Assembly (NCBI GenBank): GCA_013180625.2
Contig: SNVD02005030.1
Location: 156,412 to 220,411, forward strand
Length of the DNA stretch: 64,000 bases
Direction of reading: 5' to 3'
Origin: Boswellia sacra
Taxonomy: Eukaryota > Streptophyta > Magnoliopsida > Sapindales > Burseraceae
Shown: positions 56,907-64,000 of the stretch, in pieces
How positions within the stretch are numbered: the stretch's first letter is position 1
Layout of the letters: every line of letters begins with the position of its first letter
Notes under the pieces: generated by a model
Seen by the model: the letters and a program-made list of their open reading frames with translations, nothing else
What the model was told of the DNA's origin: nothing
The model's database searches: none
Made by a program: the position numbers and the translations under genes

Positions 56907-58115
56907 ATGGAGTGCATGAAGCTATCATTTGGGAACATGCATTTTTGGAACTTAATGTTTTCAATATGTGCAAACAACCAAATGAAGAAAGAAGATGAAA
57001 TTGAGGAGGCCAATATGATTGAAACTATCGTGGAAGACCATATCCAAAAAGGGAGTTCTTCTGACCCTTTGAAAACTTGTTTAGTGAATTCATTAGAATC
57101 AAGTATGGATCTAGAGCCTGATCTTTCTGATATATGTTCTTTATTGGATTGTGCACAGGTGATGGAAAAAGGCTCAAAATCAAGATTTGAAGAATTTGGG
57201 CAAATGAATGAAAGCAAGGAAGATGAAGCTCCCAAGCTAGAATTGAAGCCCTTACCTGAAGGACTGAAATATGCATATCTTGGGGAAAATCAGACATATC
57301 CGGTGGTAATTTCTTCATCCCTCACATGCGAGCAACAAGGTAAGTTGATAGAAGTGCTTAAAAGGCATAAAAATGCAATTGGGTGGACTTTAAAAGATAT
57401 AAAAGGCATTAACCCTTTAATCTGCACACATAGAATACATTTAGAGAAAAATGCCAAAACATCTCAACAACCTCAAAGGAGATTAAATCCACATATGAAA
57501 GAGGTCATTAGGGCTGAAGTTCTCAAACTACTTGATGTGGGAATTATCTATCCTATTTCTGATAGTAAATGGGTAAGCCCTACACAAGTAGTACCTAAAA
57601 AATTTGGCATTACAGTTGTTAAAAATGAAAGGGGGGAATTATTGCCAACTCGTGTCTCATCTAGTTTGAGGATGTGCATTGATTATAGAAAATTAAATGT
57701 TGTCACTAGAAAAGACCATTTTCCCTTACCTTTCCTTAACCAAATTCTTGAAAGAGTAGCAGGAAACCCCTACTACTGCTTTCTTAATGGATACTCAGGC
57801 TATTATCAAATTCCCATTGCACGCGAAGACCAAGAAAAGACCACATTCACGTGCCCCTTTGGCACTTTTGCATTTAGGAGAAGGCCTTTTGGACTTTGTA
57901 ATGCTCCAGCTACTTTTCAAAGATGCATGCTAAGCATTTTTAGTGATATGGTCGAACATTGTTTAGAAGTTTTCATGGATGATTTAACTATCTTTGGAAA
58001 CTCTTTTGATAATTGTCTTGAAAACTTAGAAAAAGTCCTAAAAAGGTGTGTAGAAAAAGGTCTTATTTTGAATTGGGAAAATGTCATTATATGGTCACTT
58101 CGGGAATTGTCTTAG
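56907..58115 (+). CDS. Athila-A reverse transcriptase (first frame)
   Basis: 402 codons: an acidic linker, LELKPLPEGLKYAYLGENQ, QRRLNPHMKEVIRAEVLKLL, LRMCIDYRKLN, motif A FLNGYSGYYQIP (about residues 290-301), RRPFGLCNAPATFQRCM and motif C FMDDLTIFG (about 355-363). The catalytic Asp of motif A (FLDGYSG in the family) is Asn here, so the enzyme is probably dead; GAT to AAT fits a G-to-A change. The frame breaks near 58075. Confidence 0.9.
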   Translation: MECMKLSFGNMHFWNLMFSICANNQMKKEDEIEEANMIETIVEDHIQKGSSSDPLKTCLVNSLESSMDLEPDLSDICSLLDCAQVMEKGSKSRFEEFGQMNESKEDEAPKLELKPLPEGLKYAYLGENQTYPVVISSSLTCEQQGKLIEVLKRHKNAIGWTLKDIKGINPLICTHRIHLEKNAKTSQQPQRRLNPHMKEVIRAEVLKLLDVGIIYPISDSKWVSPTQVVPKKFGITVVKNERGELLPTRVSSSLRMCIDYRKLNVVTRKDHFPLPFLNQILERVAGNPYYCFLNGYSGYYQIPIAREDQEKTTFTCPFGTFAFRRRPFGLCNAPATFQRCMLSIFSDMVEHCLEVFMDDLTIFGNSFDNCLENLEKVLKRCVEKGLILNWENVIIWSLRELS

Positions 58116-58555
58116 GTCATGTGGTGTCTTCCAAGGGAATTGAAGTGGACAAAGCAAAAGTGGAATTAATTTCCCATTTGCCTCCACCAAAAACAGTTAA
58201 AGAGGTCCGTTCATTCTTAGGCCATGCTGGATTTTATAGGAGGTTCATAAGAAATTTTAGTGTTATATCTAAACCTCTTTGTAACCTCTTAATAAAAGAT
58301 ACTTCCTTTGAATGGACTCAAGAATGTCAAAATTCCTTTGATACACTAATTGGACTTTTAACAACTGCTCCAATTATGCAATCTCCTGATTGGTCCTTGA
58401 CTTTTGAATTGATGTGTGATGCAAGTGACTATGCCGTTGGTGCTGTCTTAGGACAAAGAAAAGAAGGTAAGCCTTACGTAATATACTATGCAAGTAGGAC
58501 TTTAAATGATGCACAAATGAATTACACAACAACTGAAAAGAACTACTTGCAGTAG
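58046..58555 (+). CDS. Athila-A RT end and RNase H (second frame)
   Basis: Continues from the frameshift with [40 protein letters not shown] and the RNase H start ([37 protein letters not shown]). It ends at a stop at 58553-58555 caused by a further one-base shift; the next frame carries on from 58564. Confidence 0.9.
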   Translation: MCRKRSYFELGKCHYMVTSGIVLGHVVSSKGIEVDKAKVELISHLPPPKTVKEVRSFLGHAGFYRRFIRNFSVISKPLCNLLIKDTSFEWTQECQNSFDTLIGLLTTAPIMQSPDWSLTFELMCDASDYAVGAVLGQRKEGKPYVIYYASRTLNDAQMNYTTTEKNYLQ

Positions 58556-58563
58556 TATTTGCA

Positions 58564-59121
58564 TTGGACAAATTTCGTTCTTATTTAATTGGTTCTCCCA
58601 CAATTGTTTACACTGACCACGCAGCTGTGAGATATTTAATGTCTAAACAGGATGCAAAACCTAGATTGATACGGTGGATCTTATTGCTCCAAGAATTCAA
58701 CATCACAATAAAGGATAAGAAAGGAGCCGAAAATGTCGTTGCTCATCATCTTTCAAGACTAACAACAGAGACATTAATTGAAACTTCACCTATCAATGAT
58801 TCTTTTCCTGATGAATTTTTATTTTCCGTTGCTACTGTACCTTGGTTTGCTAATATTGTAAATTTTCTTACGACAGGGAAAATGCCACCTCATTGGAAAG
58901 CTCAAGACAAAAGAAAGTTTTTGACCGAGGTGAAAAATTTTTACTGGGATGATCCGTACCTTTTCAAATATTGTCCGGATCAAATACTAAGAAGATGCAT
59001 ACCCGACAATGAGGTAAGTAGTGTCATTAACTTTTGTCATTCTGAAGCATGTGGAGGACATTTTTCATCTAGAAAAACAGCTGCTAAGATCTTACAATGT
59101 GGATTTTATTGGCCCACCTAA
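58564..59121 (+). CDS. Athila-A RNase H end and integrase zinc finger
   Basis: [38 protein letters not shown] and HHLSRL close RNase H. The integrase HHCC finger begins ([29 protein letters not shown]) and stops at a TAA (59119-59121); the same frame continues with [18 protein letters not shown]. Confidence 0.88.
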   Translation: MDKFRSYLIGSPTIVYTDHAAVRYLMSKQDAKPRLIRWILLLQEFNITIKDKKGAENVVAHHLSRLTTETLIETSPINDSFPDEFLFSVATVPWFANIVNFLTTGKMPPHWKAQDKRKFLTEVKNFYWDDPYLFKYCPDQILRRCIPDNEVSSVINFCHSEACGGHFSSRKTAAKILQCGFYWPT

Positions 59122-59169
59122 TTTAAAGATGCACATGCATTTTGTAAAACGTATGAAAATTGTCAAAAA

Positions 59170-60126
59170 TTGGGATCCATTTCAAAAAGAAACATGATGC
59201 CTTTGAATCCCATTCTTGTTGTTGAAATCTTTGATTGTTGGGGTATTAATTTTATGGGACCCTTTCCACCGTCATTTGGTTTTGTGTATATCCTTGTTGC
59301 AGTAGACTATGTTTCCAAATGGGTCGAGGCAACTCCATGTCGAAACAATGACCACAAAACAGTTGTCAAGTTCTTGAAAGAGAATATCTTGAGTAGATTT
59401 GGAATTCCTCGAGCCATTATTAGTGATGGGGGTACGCATTTTTGTAATAAATCATTTGAAACCTTAATGAAGAAATATGGAATAACCCATAAAATTTCTA
59501 CACCTTATCACCCACAAACAAGTGGACAAGTTGAATCAGCTAATAGGGAGATAAAACATATCCTAGAAAAAACGGTTAACCCAAATCGTAAAGATTGGTC
59601 TTTAAGACTTAGCGATGCACTTTGGGCTTATCGAACTGCTTTTAAAACATCATTGGGAATGTCTCCTTATAGACTAGTTTATGGAAAACTTTGTCACTTA
59701 CCTGTGGAAATTGAGCATAAAGCTTATTGGGCCATTAAAACATTCAACACAAATTTGAATAATGCTTGCAAGTTACGTAATCTCCAACTGAGTGAACTTG
59801 AAGAAATCAGGAATGAGGCTTATGAAAATTCTAAAATCTACAAAGAAAAAATGAAGGTTTTTCATGACAAATCCATTGTTAGAAAATCTTTTGAACCTTC
59901 ACAAAAAGTTCTTTTGTATGATTCAAGATTGCATTTGTTTCCTGGTAAACTTCGGTCTCGTTGGACTGGGCCTTTTATTGTTAAAAATGTTTTCCCTCAT
60001 GGAGCAGTTGAAATTGAGAACCCAAAGAATGGTAATGTGTTTAAAGTTAATGGACAGCGGTTAAAACCATTCTTTGAAAATTTTGCCCAAAATGAAGAGT
60101 CCATTGCTTTAATCGATCCTTTTTAA
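59170..60126 (+). CDS. Athila-A integrase core and C-terminus
   Basis: 318 codons in the same frame as the previous segment. The D,D,E core shows [43 protein letters not shown] and [18 protein letters not shown]. The C-terminal part has [31 protein letters not shown] and [18 protein letters not shown], and ends with [10 protein letters not shown]. No chromodomain, as expected for Athila. The internal ATG at 59170 is only the first Met after the preceding stop. Confidence 0.9.
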   Translation: MGSISKRNMMPLNPILVVEIFDCWGINFMGPFPPSFGFVYILVAVDYVSKWVEATPCRNNDHKTVVKFLKENILSRFGIPRAIISDGGTHFCNKSFETLMKKYGITHKISTPYHPQTSGQVESANREIKHILEKTVNPNRKDWSLRLSDALWAYRTAFKTSLGMSPYRLVYGKLCHLPVEIEHKAYWAIKTFNTNLNNACKLRNLQLSELEEIRNEAYENSKIYKEKMKVFHDKSIVRKSFEPSQKVLLYDSRLHLFPGKLRSRWTGPFIVKNVFPHGAVEIENPKNGNVFKVNGQRLKPFFENFAQNEESIALIDPF

Positions 60127-60253
60127 GGATTGATTTTTCCCGGTCAAGTGGCGGATACGGTACTCCGTGACATTTAAAGTCGGTTTTTCAGTTCCCTAAA
60201 AACTGTTGCTCACCTTGCATCCATTTTCTTCTCTTCTCTCTCATTTTCTTCAC
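60127..60253 (+). other. Integrase to ORF-X spacer
   Basis: 127 nt with a possible 3' splice site GGTTTTTCAG at 60182-60191 and a pyrimidine-rich stretch before the ORF-X ATG. A spliced mRNA would be one way to express the downstream genes; not proven. Confidence 0.35.
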
Positions 60254-60757
60254 ATGGATACCATTCTCTCAAAATTGCACAAACACTTTCCCTCTCTTCC
60301 TCAAAATGATTTGCTTAAAATTTATAAAGCTCGTGCAGAAAGACTAAGGTTGTTGATGCGTAAAGGTATTCCTGCTGATTTAAGATGGTTTATTGAAGCC
60401 AAGGTTCGATTTTCCTATGAATTTTCAGATAATCTTGTGTCTCACATGCCAGGTATGGGAAAAAGCTCTTACGCCAAAAAGAGAAGAGCAAAAAGGTTAC
60501 AAGTTTGTACTAGATGTGCAAGATGGACTTGTAACCAGCGTTGCCGCTCCTTGGGATATTTGTCTAACAATCGAGAAGATAAACTACAGTTCATCAAGAA
60601 TGGACTGAGTAAGGAGTCTTTGGATGATATCCGAACGACTCTTGAGACGCAATCTTGTGGACTTGTGCAGCGTGAAATTTTTAATTTGTGGACACAATTC
60701 CGAGATGAGCAGGAACGCTATAGTCTTGGGAATCTGACTCAAAACGACCCTGTTTGA
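60254..60757 (+). CDS. ORF-X of Athila-A: basic Cys-rich protein (167 aa)
   Basis: Intact frame of 167 residues. The ATG at 60254 is chosen because alignment with the Athila-B copy begins there; an upstream in-frame ATG at 60206 has no counterpart. Layout: an amphipathic N-terminal part (FPSLPQNDLLKIYKARAERL, IPADLRWFIEAKVRF), a basic stretch KKRRAKR (about 75-81), Cys at 85, 88, 93 and 97 (C-x2-C-x4-C-x3-C), then FIKNGLSKESLDDI, SCGLVQRE and NLWTQFRDEQ. No signal peptide or membrane span, so it does not look like an envelope protein. The basic-plus-Cys layout is that of small nucleic-acid-binding proteins of some filamentous plant RNA viruses (carlavirus/vitivirus type); this relation is inferred, not tested. 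It lies 360 nt before LOG. Confidence 0.85.
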   Translation: MDTILSKLHKHFPSLPQNDLLKIYKARAERLRLLMRKGIPADLRWFIEAKVRFSYEFSDNLVSHMPGMGKSSYAKKRRAKRLQVCTRCARWTCNQRCRSLGYLSNNREDKLQFIKNGLSKESLDDIRTTLETQSCGLVQREIFNLWTQFRDEQERYSLGNLTQNDPV

Positions 60758-61117
60758 CAGTTTATAAGAAAACTGTATGGGAAGCATATCCCCAACTCAT
60801 AGAAGGTGTTTAAGCCGTTTCTGGACGTAAAACCAGAGGAAGATGTGAGCCACAGTCACAACTACCTGTACATATGCATGCGTGCCATCATTTTTGAATT
60901 TTATTACCTCATAGCTGTCATTTTTGAATTTGTATCTTTTGTTTGACTTATGGTGTCTTATTTCATCATCTTTTGAATTTTTGTGCATTTTTGTCAACTT
61001 TTTCAACAAACAATCGAGCTACCTAGATAGATATCATCATTAGCATACCTTTTTGCACTCCATAAATACCACATGTCTTGTTCTCTTCTTCACACATAGT
61101 TAGAAAGTTACATAGAC
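60758..61117 (+). promoter_or_regulatory. ORF-X to LOG spacer with conserved block and TATA-like box
   Basis: The first ~110 nt (AGTTTATAAGAAAACT ... CCAGAGGAAGATGT) are strongly conserved with Athila-B and may encode a read-through extension of ORF-X or an RNA structure. Further down, CATAAATACC at 61061-61070 lies about 57 nt before the LOG ATG and could be an internal promoter. Confidence 0.45.
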
Positions 61118-61768
61118 ATGGATGGAACTTCAAAACGTCGAATCCAAAGGATATGTGTATTCTGTGGATCTCGACCAGGTAAAAGTGAAGAGTTCGTAGA
61201 AGTAGCGAATTATCTTGGTAGGCTACTGACTGAAAGAAAGATTCATGTGGTTTATGGGGGAGGTAGCCTCGGGTTAATGGGTTGTGTGTCAATAGTTGCA
61301 CATGTAGGGGGTACTCAAGTTTTAGGAGTTATTCCTAAAGCTTTGGCTGTAGAAAGTATTGTTGGAAAAACAGTTGGGAAGGAGTTACAGGTCTCCTCTA
61401 TGCATGAACGCATGGCACAGATGCTCATCAATTCAGATGCCTTTATTGCTTTACCAGGTGGCTTTGGCACTCTTGAAGAAATTTTTCAAATTGCCTCTTG
61501 GGCCCAACTGAATCTCCATCAAAAACCCATAGGTTTGTTAAATGTTAACAATTTCTTTGATCCTTTAATAAGTTTTGTTGATGCAGCTGTAGAACAAAAT
61601 TTTATCCCACATTGGGTGAGAAAGATCCTTGTTTCTGCCACTTCTGCTGGTGAGTTACTTGACAAATTACAAGAAGTTGAGTATGAACCTGACCCAGCTA
61701 GTACTCAAATTAATTGGGCAGGAGGGCAAAACAAAAAGTGCAAAATGGATCTGAATCTCTGTTTGTAA
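61118..61768 (+). CDS. LOG-like: LOG cytokinin riboside 5'-monophosphate phosphoribohydrolase, intact, in Athila-A
   Basis: A complete 216-codon LONELY GUY homologue, the usual length of plant LOGs. LOG hydrolyses cytokinin nucleotides (for example iP riboside monophosphate) to active base plus ribose phosphate in one cytosolic step. Seen here: RICVFCGSRPGK (11-22), VYGGGSLGLMG (45-55), GVIPKAL, SMHERMAQM (94-102) with the conserved Arg, the signature PGGFGTLEE (113-121) with the conserved Glu, WAQLNLHQKPIGLLNVNNFF and a typical C-terminus to residue 216. The position after the conserved Arg is Met, where family members generally have Lys (from memory). The gene has no introns although plant LOG genes do, so it was probably captured from an mRNA. 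It lies between ORF-X and the polypurine tract on the element's coding strand. Catalytic activity is plausible but untested. Confidence 0.95.
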   Translation: MDGTSKRRIQRICVFCGSRPGKSEEFVEVANYLGRLLTERKIHVVYGGGSLGLMGCVSIVAHVGGTQVLGVIPKALAVESIVGKTVGKELQVSSMHERMAQMLINSDAFIALPGGFGTLEEIFQIASWAQLNLHQKPIGLLNVNNFFDPLISFVDAAVEQNFIPHWVRKILVSATSAGELLDKLQEVEYEPDPASTQINWAGGQNKKCKMDLNLCL

Positions 61769-61897
61769 TTTTTTTCTTGTCCTTTATTTTATTTTATTTT
61801 ACTTTTAGCATGTTATTTTATGAGTCTTTCAGGTCATCTCTCTTGAATAACAGAAGCTTCAGTTAATGTCTCTTATACTTTATCTCTCTACATTTAA

Positions 61898-61913
61898 ACA
61901 TTGAGGACAATGT
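61898..61913 (+). other. Conserved hairpin ACATTG-AGGA-CAATGT (Athila-A)
   Basis: Identical 16-base inverted repeat to 53850-53865 in Athila-B, at the equivalent place after LOG. Unknown role. Confidence 0.65.
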
Positions 61914-62540
61914 TTCATTTGATTGGGGGGGAAGGATAGTAGACATAAGTGTGTCTTGAAATTTTACTTTTTCTTGCACAAAAAAAAAAAGAGCGAGTTA
62001 GTAATTAGATTTAGAGTGCGGTGTAAGGAGTTCAAATCCTCTTGAGACGTATTCTGGGTCAGGAATGGCAGAGTAGGGAGGACCAGTTTGAACTCTTGAA
62101 ACCCATTCTACCCAATTTGTCATTTTATTCTTGCATTTTTGAAGACTTATTTGATATTATTTAGTCTTGATTTTTGAATTTTATAACAAGGAGGTCTTAT
62201 TCATTTCACTTTGAATCATTCACATCTATGAACTCTCACAACCTTATCATTTAATAAATTGTGTGCTCATGTGCTCATTAAGCAAGTATCTATGAATCTT
62301 TCTTCACACACACACATACCTTGATGTATGATTGTAGGTGGCGAAATGAAATATTGCAATATTTGAGTTCTTTTGTTTTGTTTAGAAAAACAACAAAAGG
62401 AAGGGGAAAGTTAAAAAAAAAATGAAAAAAATGAAAAATGAAAGAAAAAAAAAGGGGGGAAAAGAAAAAGAAGAGCAAAAAAAGTTTTTTTTTTTTTAAT
62501 GTGGATAAGTTTGGTCTTGTAGCCTCCTTAATTCGAGCAA

Positions 62541-62790
62541 TTAAGCCCAAGGGGTGCCTCAACACCTAATACCCTAAGACCAACTGGTTTGGGAGCTATT
62601 GACCTAAAGTTCGCTACATGGATTGAGGAGAAAGCTTAATGGGATTGAACCTTGCACTATCCACAAGTTTCTAAGCAAAAATAAAGCATCGGCAACCCGA
62701 GTCGTTAAGCTCGTAGGGGTCTCTTAACACCTAATGCCCTAAGGCCAACTGGTCTGGGAGTCATTAGCCTAAGGCTCGTTACATGGGTTA
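62541..62790 (+). repeat. Duplicated ~85-bp unit, 164 bp apart
   Basis: Units 62541-62625 and 62705-62790 share TTAAGC, CAACACCTAAT/TAACACCTAAT, CCAACTGGT, TGGGAG and CGCTACATGG/CGTTACATGG in order. The intervening sequence is unrelated. An old local duplication inside the element's 3' region. Confidence 0.75.
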
Positions 62791-63135
62791 AAGATGCATT
62801 CTTTCAAAAAAAAAAAGAAAAAAAAAGAAAAAAAATGTATAAAATGAATAAATATCCCCTACCTAAGGTTGTTAGCCTTAACAAATACTAGAACCGATAT
62901 GGCTTATTTCTAATAAGCCCCATAGTCATGTGTCAACTGAGCACAAAAGAAGGTTTGTGGATATCTTGACTGAAGGGTACATGAGTCATATAAAAAAAAA
63001 TCAGTTGAGAGTTTGTTTATTTGGATAAAATCAAGGAGAGTGCAATAATGACCACCTTGGATGTGAAATTCTATAAATCACTTCTAAATAATAAAGCTTT
63101 AATTGCTAGGGACTAGCAATAAGCTAGTTGGGGGG

Positions 63136-64000
63136 TGTGATGAACACTTAAATATGCATGTTTAATAAGAGTTTAGTTCACCATATTGCATTAATAGTGT
63201 CATTAAATTCCTCAACTTAAGCATATTTGTAGCATTTGCATCTTTGGAATTAATTTCTCTTAATTTTAGTTTTGTTACAGGTTCGGTAAAATGGGCATAA
63301 CTCTCTATTTATAGCTCAGAATGGTGCAATTTTTAAAGTTTTGGAAAGCTGATTTAATTGTCTACAAGATTGCATTTCACAAGAATCATCAAATTCGGGC
63401 TCTTAGTGGACTAAAATTGGGCTTGAAGTGAACCCATCTACAGTCTCAGCCCAGTCTGACCAGGCCTCAGTATTTGGACCGTATCTCTCAAATTACATAT
63501 CCAAATTGTGCAAATCAATATGTTCTAGAAAGCTGAGAGAAATATCTACAACTTTCATGAAGACATGTGATTAAAATTCACCACGTTTCGATGTCAAAAT
63601 TGATGGTCAAAGTCGGTGCCTAATGATCCCAATTGTCAAAGATATTTACAACTAATATTTGACAATTATGCCCTAGTAATTTGACAAGTTTGCCCCTGGA
63701 TGTATCTATAAATAGAGGTGCCTTGTGACCCATTAGGGCATCTTGGCCTTGACTGGAACATTTTGGCTTTGGCTAGGATCTTGTTTGTGTTTTGTGTGTT
63801 TATGTTATTAATGAATTTCCTTTTTCTTACATTTTATTTTCTTTCTATTATAATGTTCTTCTAATTTCTCTTTTGCTAAGGTGAAAGGGTGAAACCCTTG
63901 ATATGAGAATAGGGATTCTCTAACCCTTAATATGTGCTTAATAATCTTAATCTTATAATGTTTATTCAATATGATTTATATTTAATTTCGTAATCAATCT
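63136..64000 (+). repeat. 3' LTR of Athila-A, first 865 bp
   Basis: TGTGATGAACACTTAAATAT onward, matching 43884 and following with scattered substitutions. It is truncated by the window edge; about 670 bp should follow, then the TSD (predicted GTTGA) and the rest of Copia-3. Confidence 0.93.

Larger units (their letters stand above)
61769..63135 (+). other. 3' region of Athila-A: hairpin, A-rich tracts, tandem duplication, polypurine tract
   Basis: No gene. It contains the hairpin ACATTG-AGGA-CAATGT (61898-61913) followed by a GGGGGGG tract, CTCTTGAGACGTATTCTGG (62038) and a related CTCTTGAAACCCATTCT (62093), a purine-rich low-complexity run (62390-62500), and a duplicated ~85-bp unit (62541-62625 and 62705-62790). 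The polypurine tract GGGGGG at 63130-63135 abuts the LTR. Confidence 0.7.
43884..64000 (+). mobile_element. Athila-type Gypsy element (Athila-A) carrying ORF-X and LOG; 3' end off window
   Basis: 5' LTR 43884-45414, Athila-style primer-binding site (45421 on), gag (interrupted by Athila-B at 46800-55993), protease, RT, RNase H, integrase, then ORF-X (60254-60757) and a LOG gene (61118-61768), polypurine tract (63130-63135) and 3' LTR from 63136. By eye the LTR copies differ by about 4 per cent in the first roughly 270 bp. Pol has two frameshifts and a changed RT active-site residue, so this copy is not autonomous now, yet both extra genes are open. The extra genes sit where Athila relatives have an env-like ORF. 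Confidence 0.93.

Noticed and set aside
60254..60757. ORF-X as a classical env-like glycoprotein
   Set aside because: It sits in the env position but has no signal peptide, no membrane segment and is too small; it is basic and Cys-clustered instead.
62290..62565. Minus-strand ORF of 91 codons
   Set aside because: It runs through A- and G-rich low-complexity sequence and codes for Phe/Leu/Lys runs.

Overview
The window is an AT-rich stretch of a flowering-plant nuclear genome, most likely a eudicot. It contains Ty1/copia and Ty3/gypsy LTR retrotransposons nested in one another, introns with GT..AG borders, and decayed copies of two typical plant genes: a RING-type zinc finger gene and an LRR receptor-like protein (RLP) gene. 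I see no rRNA or tRNA gene, no CRISPR array and no clearly intact single-copy host gene. Species cannot be told from the sequence.

Layout. 1-2529: a minus-strand Copia element cut by the left window edge. 2530-4393: a RING gene copy that keeps an intron, flanked by short inverted arms whose second arm now lies at 14518-14577. 4394-14413: a full-length Gypsy chromovirus (Tekay/Del-like) with 2.6 kb LTRs and a CTAAT target-site duplication (TSD). 14419-18060: an RLP pseudogene split by a solo SIRE-type LTR (16158-17856, TSD CCACG). 18615-19017: a Mutator-type MITE with a 9-bp TSD. 21201-36791: an old Copia element with 170-bp LTRs, itself carrying a minus-strand deleted Copia (21728-24997, TSD CCAAC) in gag and a SIRE-type Copia (28738-36197, TSD AAATG) in RNase H. 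36797-39329: mostly unassigned sequence. 39330-43883: a Copia element cut in its reverse transcriptase by the next insertion. 43884-64000: an Athila-type Gypsy element (Athila-A here) whose 3' LTR runs off the right edge. It carries a second Athila-type element (Athila-B, 46800-55993) inside gag.

The most interesting part is the region between pol and the 3' LTR of the two Athila-type elements, where Athila relatives usually carry an env-like ORF. Both carry the same two-gene cassette. First comes a roughly 168-residue basic, cysteine-rich protein (ORF-X; 60254-60757 and 50834-51343). Then comes an intronless LONELY GUY (LOG) cytokinin riboside monophosphate phosphoribohydrolase gene (61118-61768 intact; 51993-52642 with one frameshift). 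The two LOG copies differ mainly at synonymous codon positions, and the LTRs of the two elements do not look alignable. This suggests that the cassette is old and was kept by selection within a retrotransposon lineage. ORF-X has the layout of the small cysteine-rich nucleic-acid-binding proteins of some plant RNA viruses (a basic stretch next to a Cys cluster). That is an inference from architecture and needs a profile search.

Most other coding regions are decayed. Many in-frame stops are explained by C-to-T or G-to-A changes (CAA, CAG, CGA or TGG turned into stops), as expected for methylated transposons. The TSDs and the way host reading frames resume across insertions give a relative order of at least seven insertion events.
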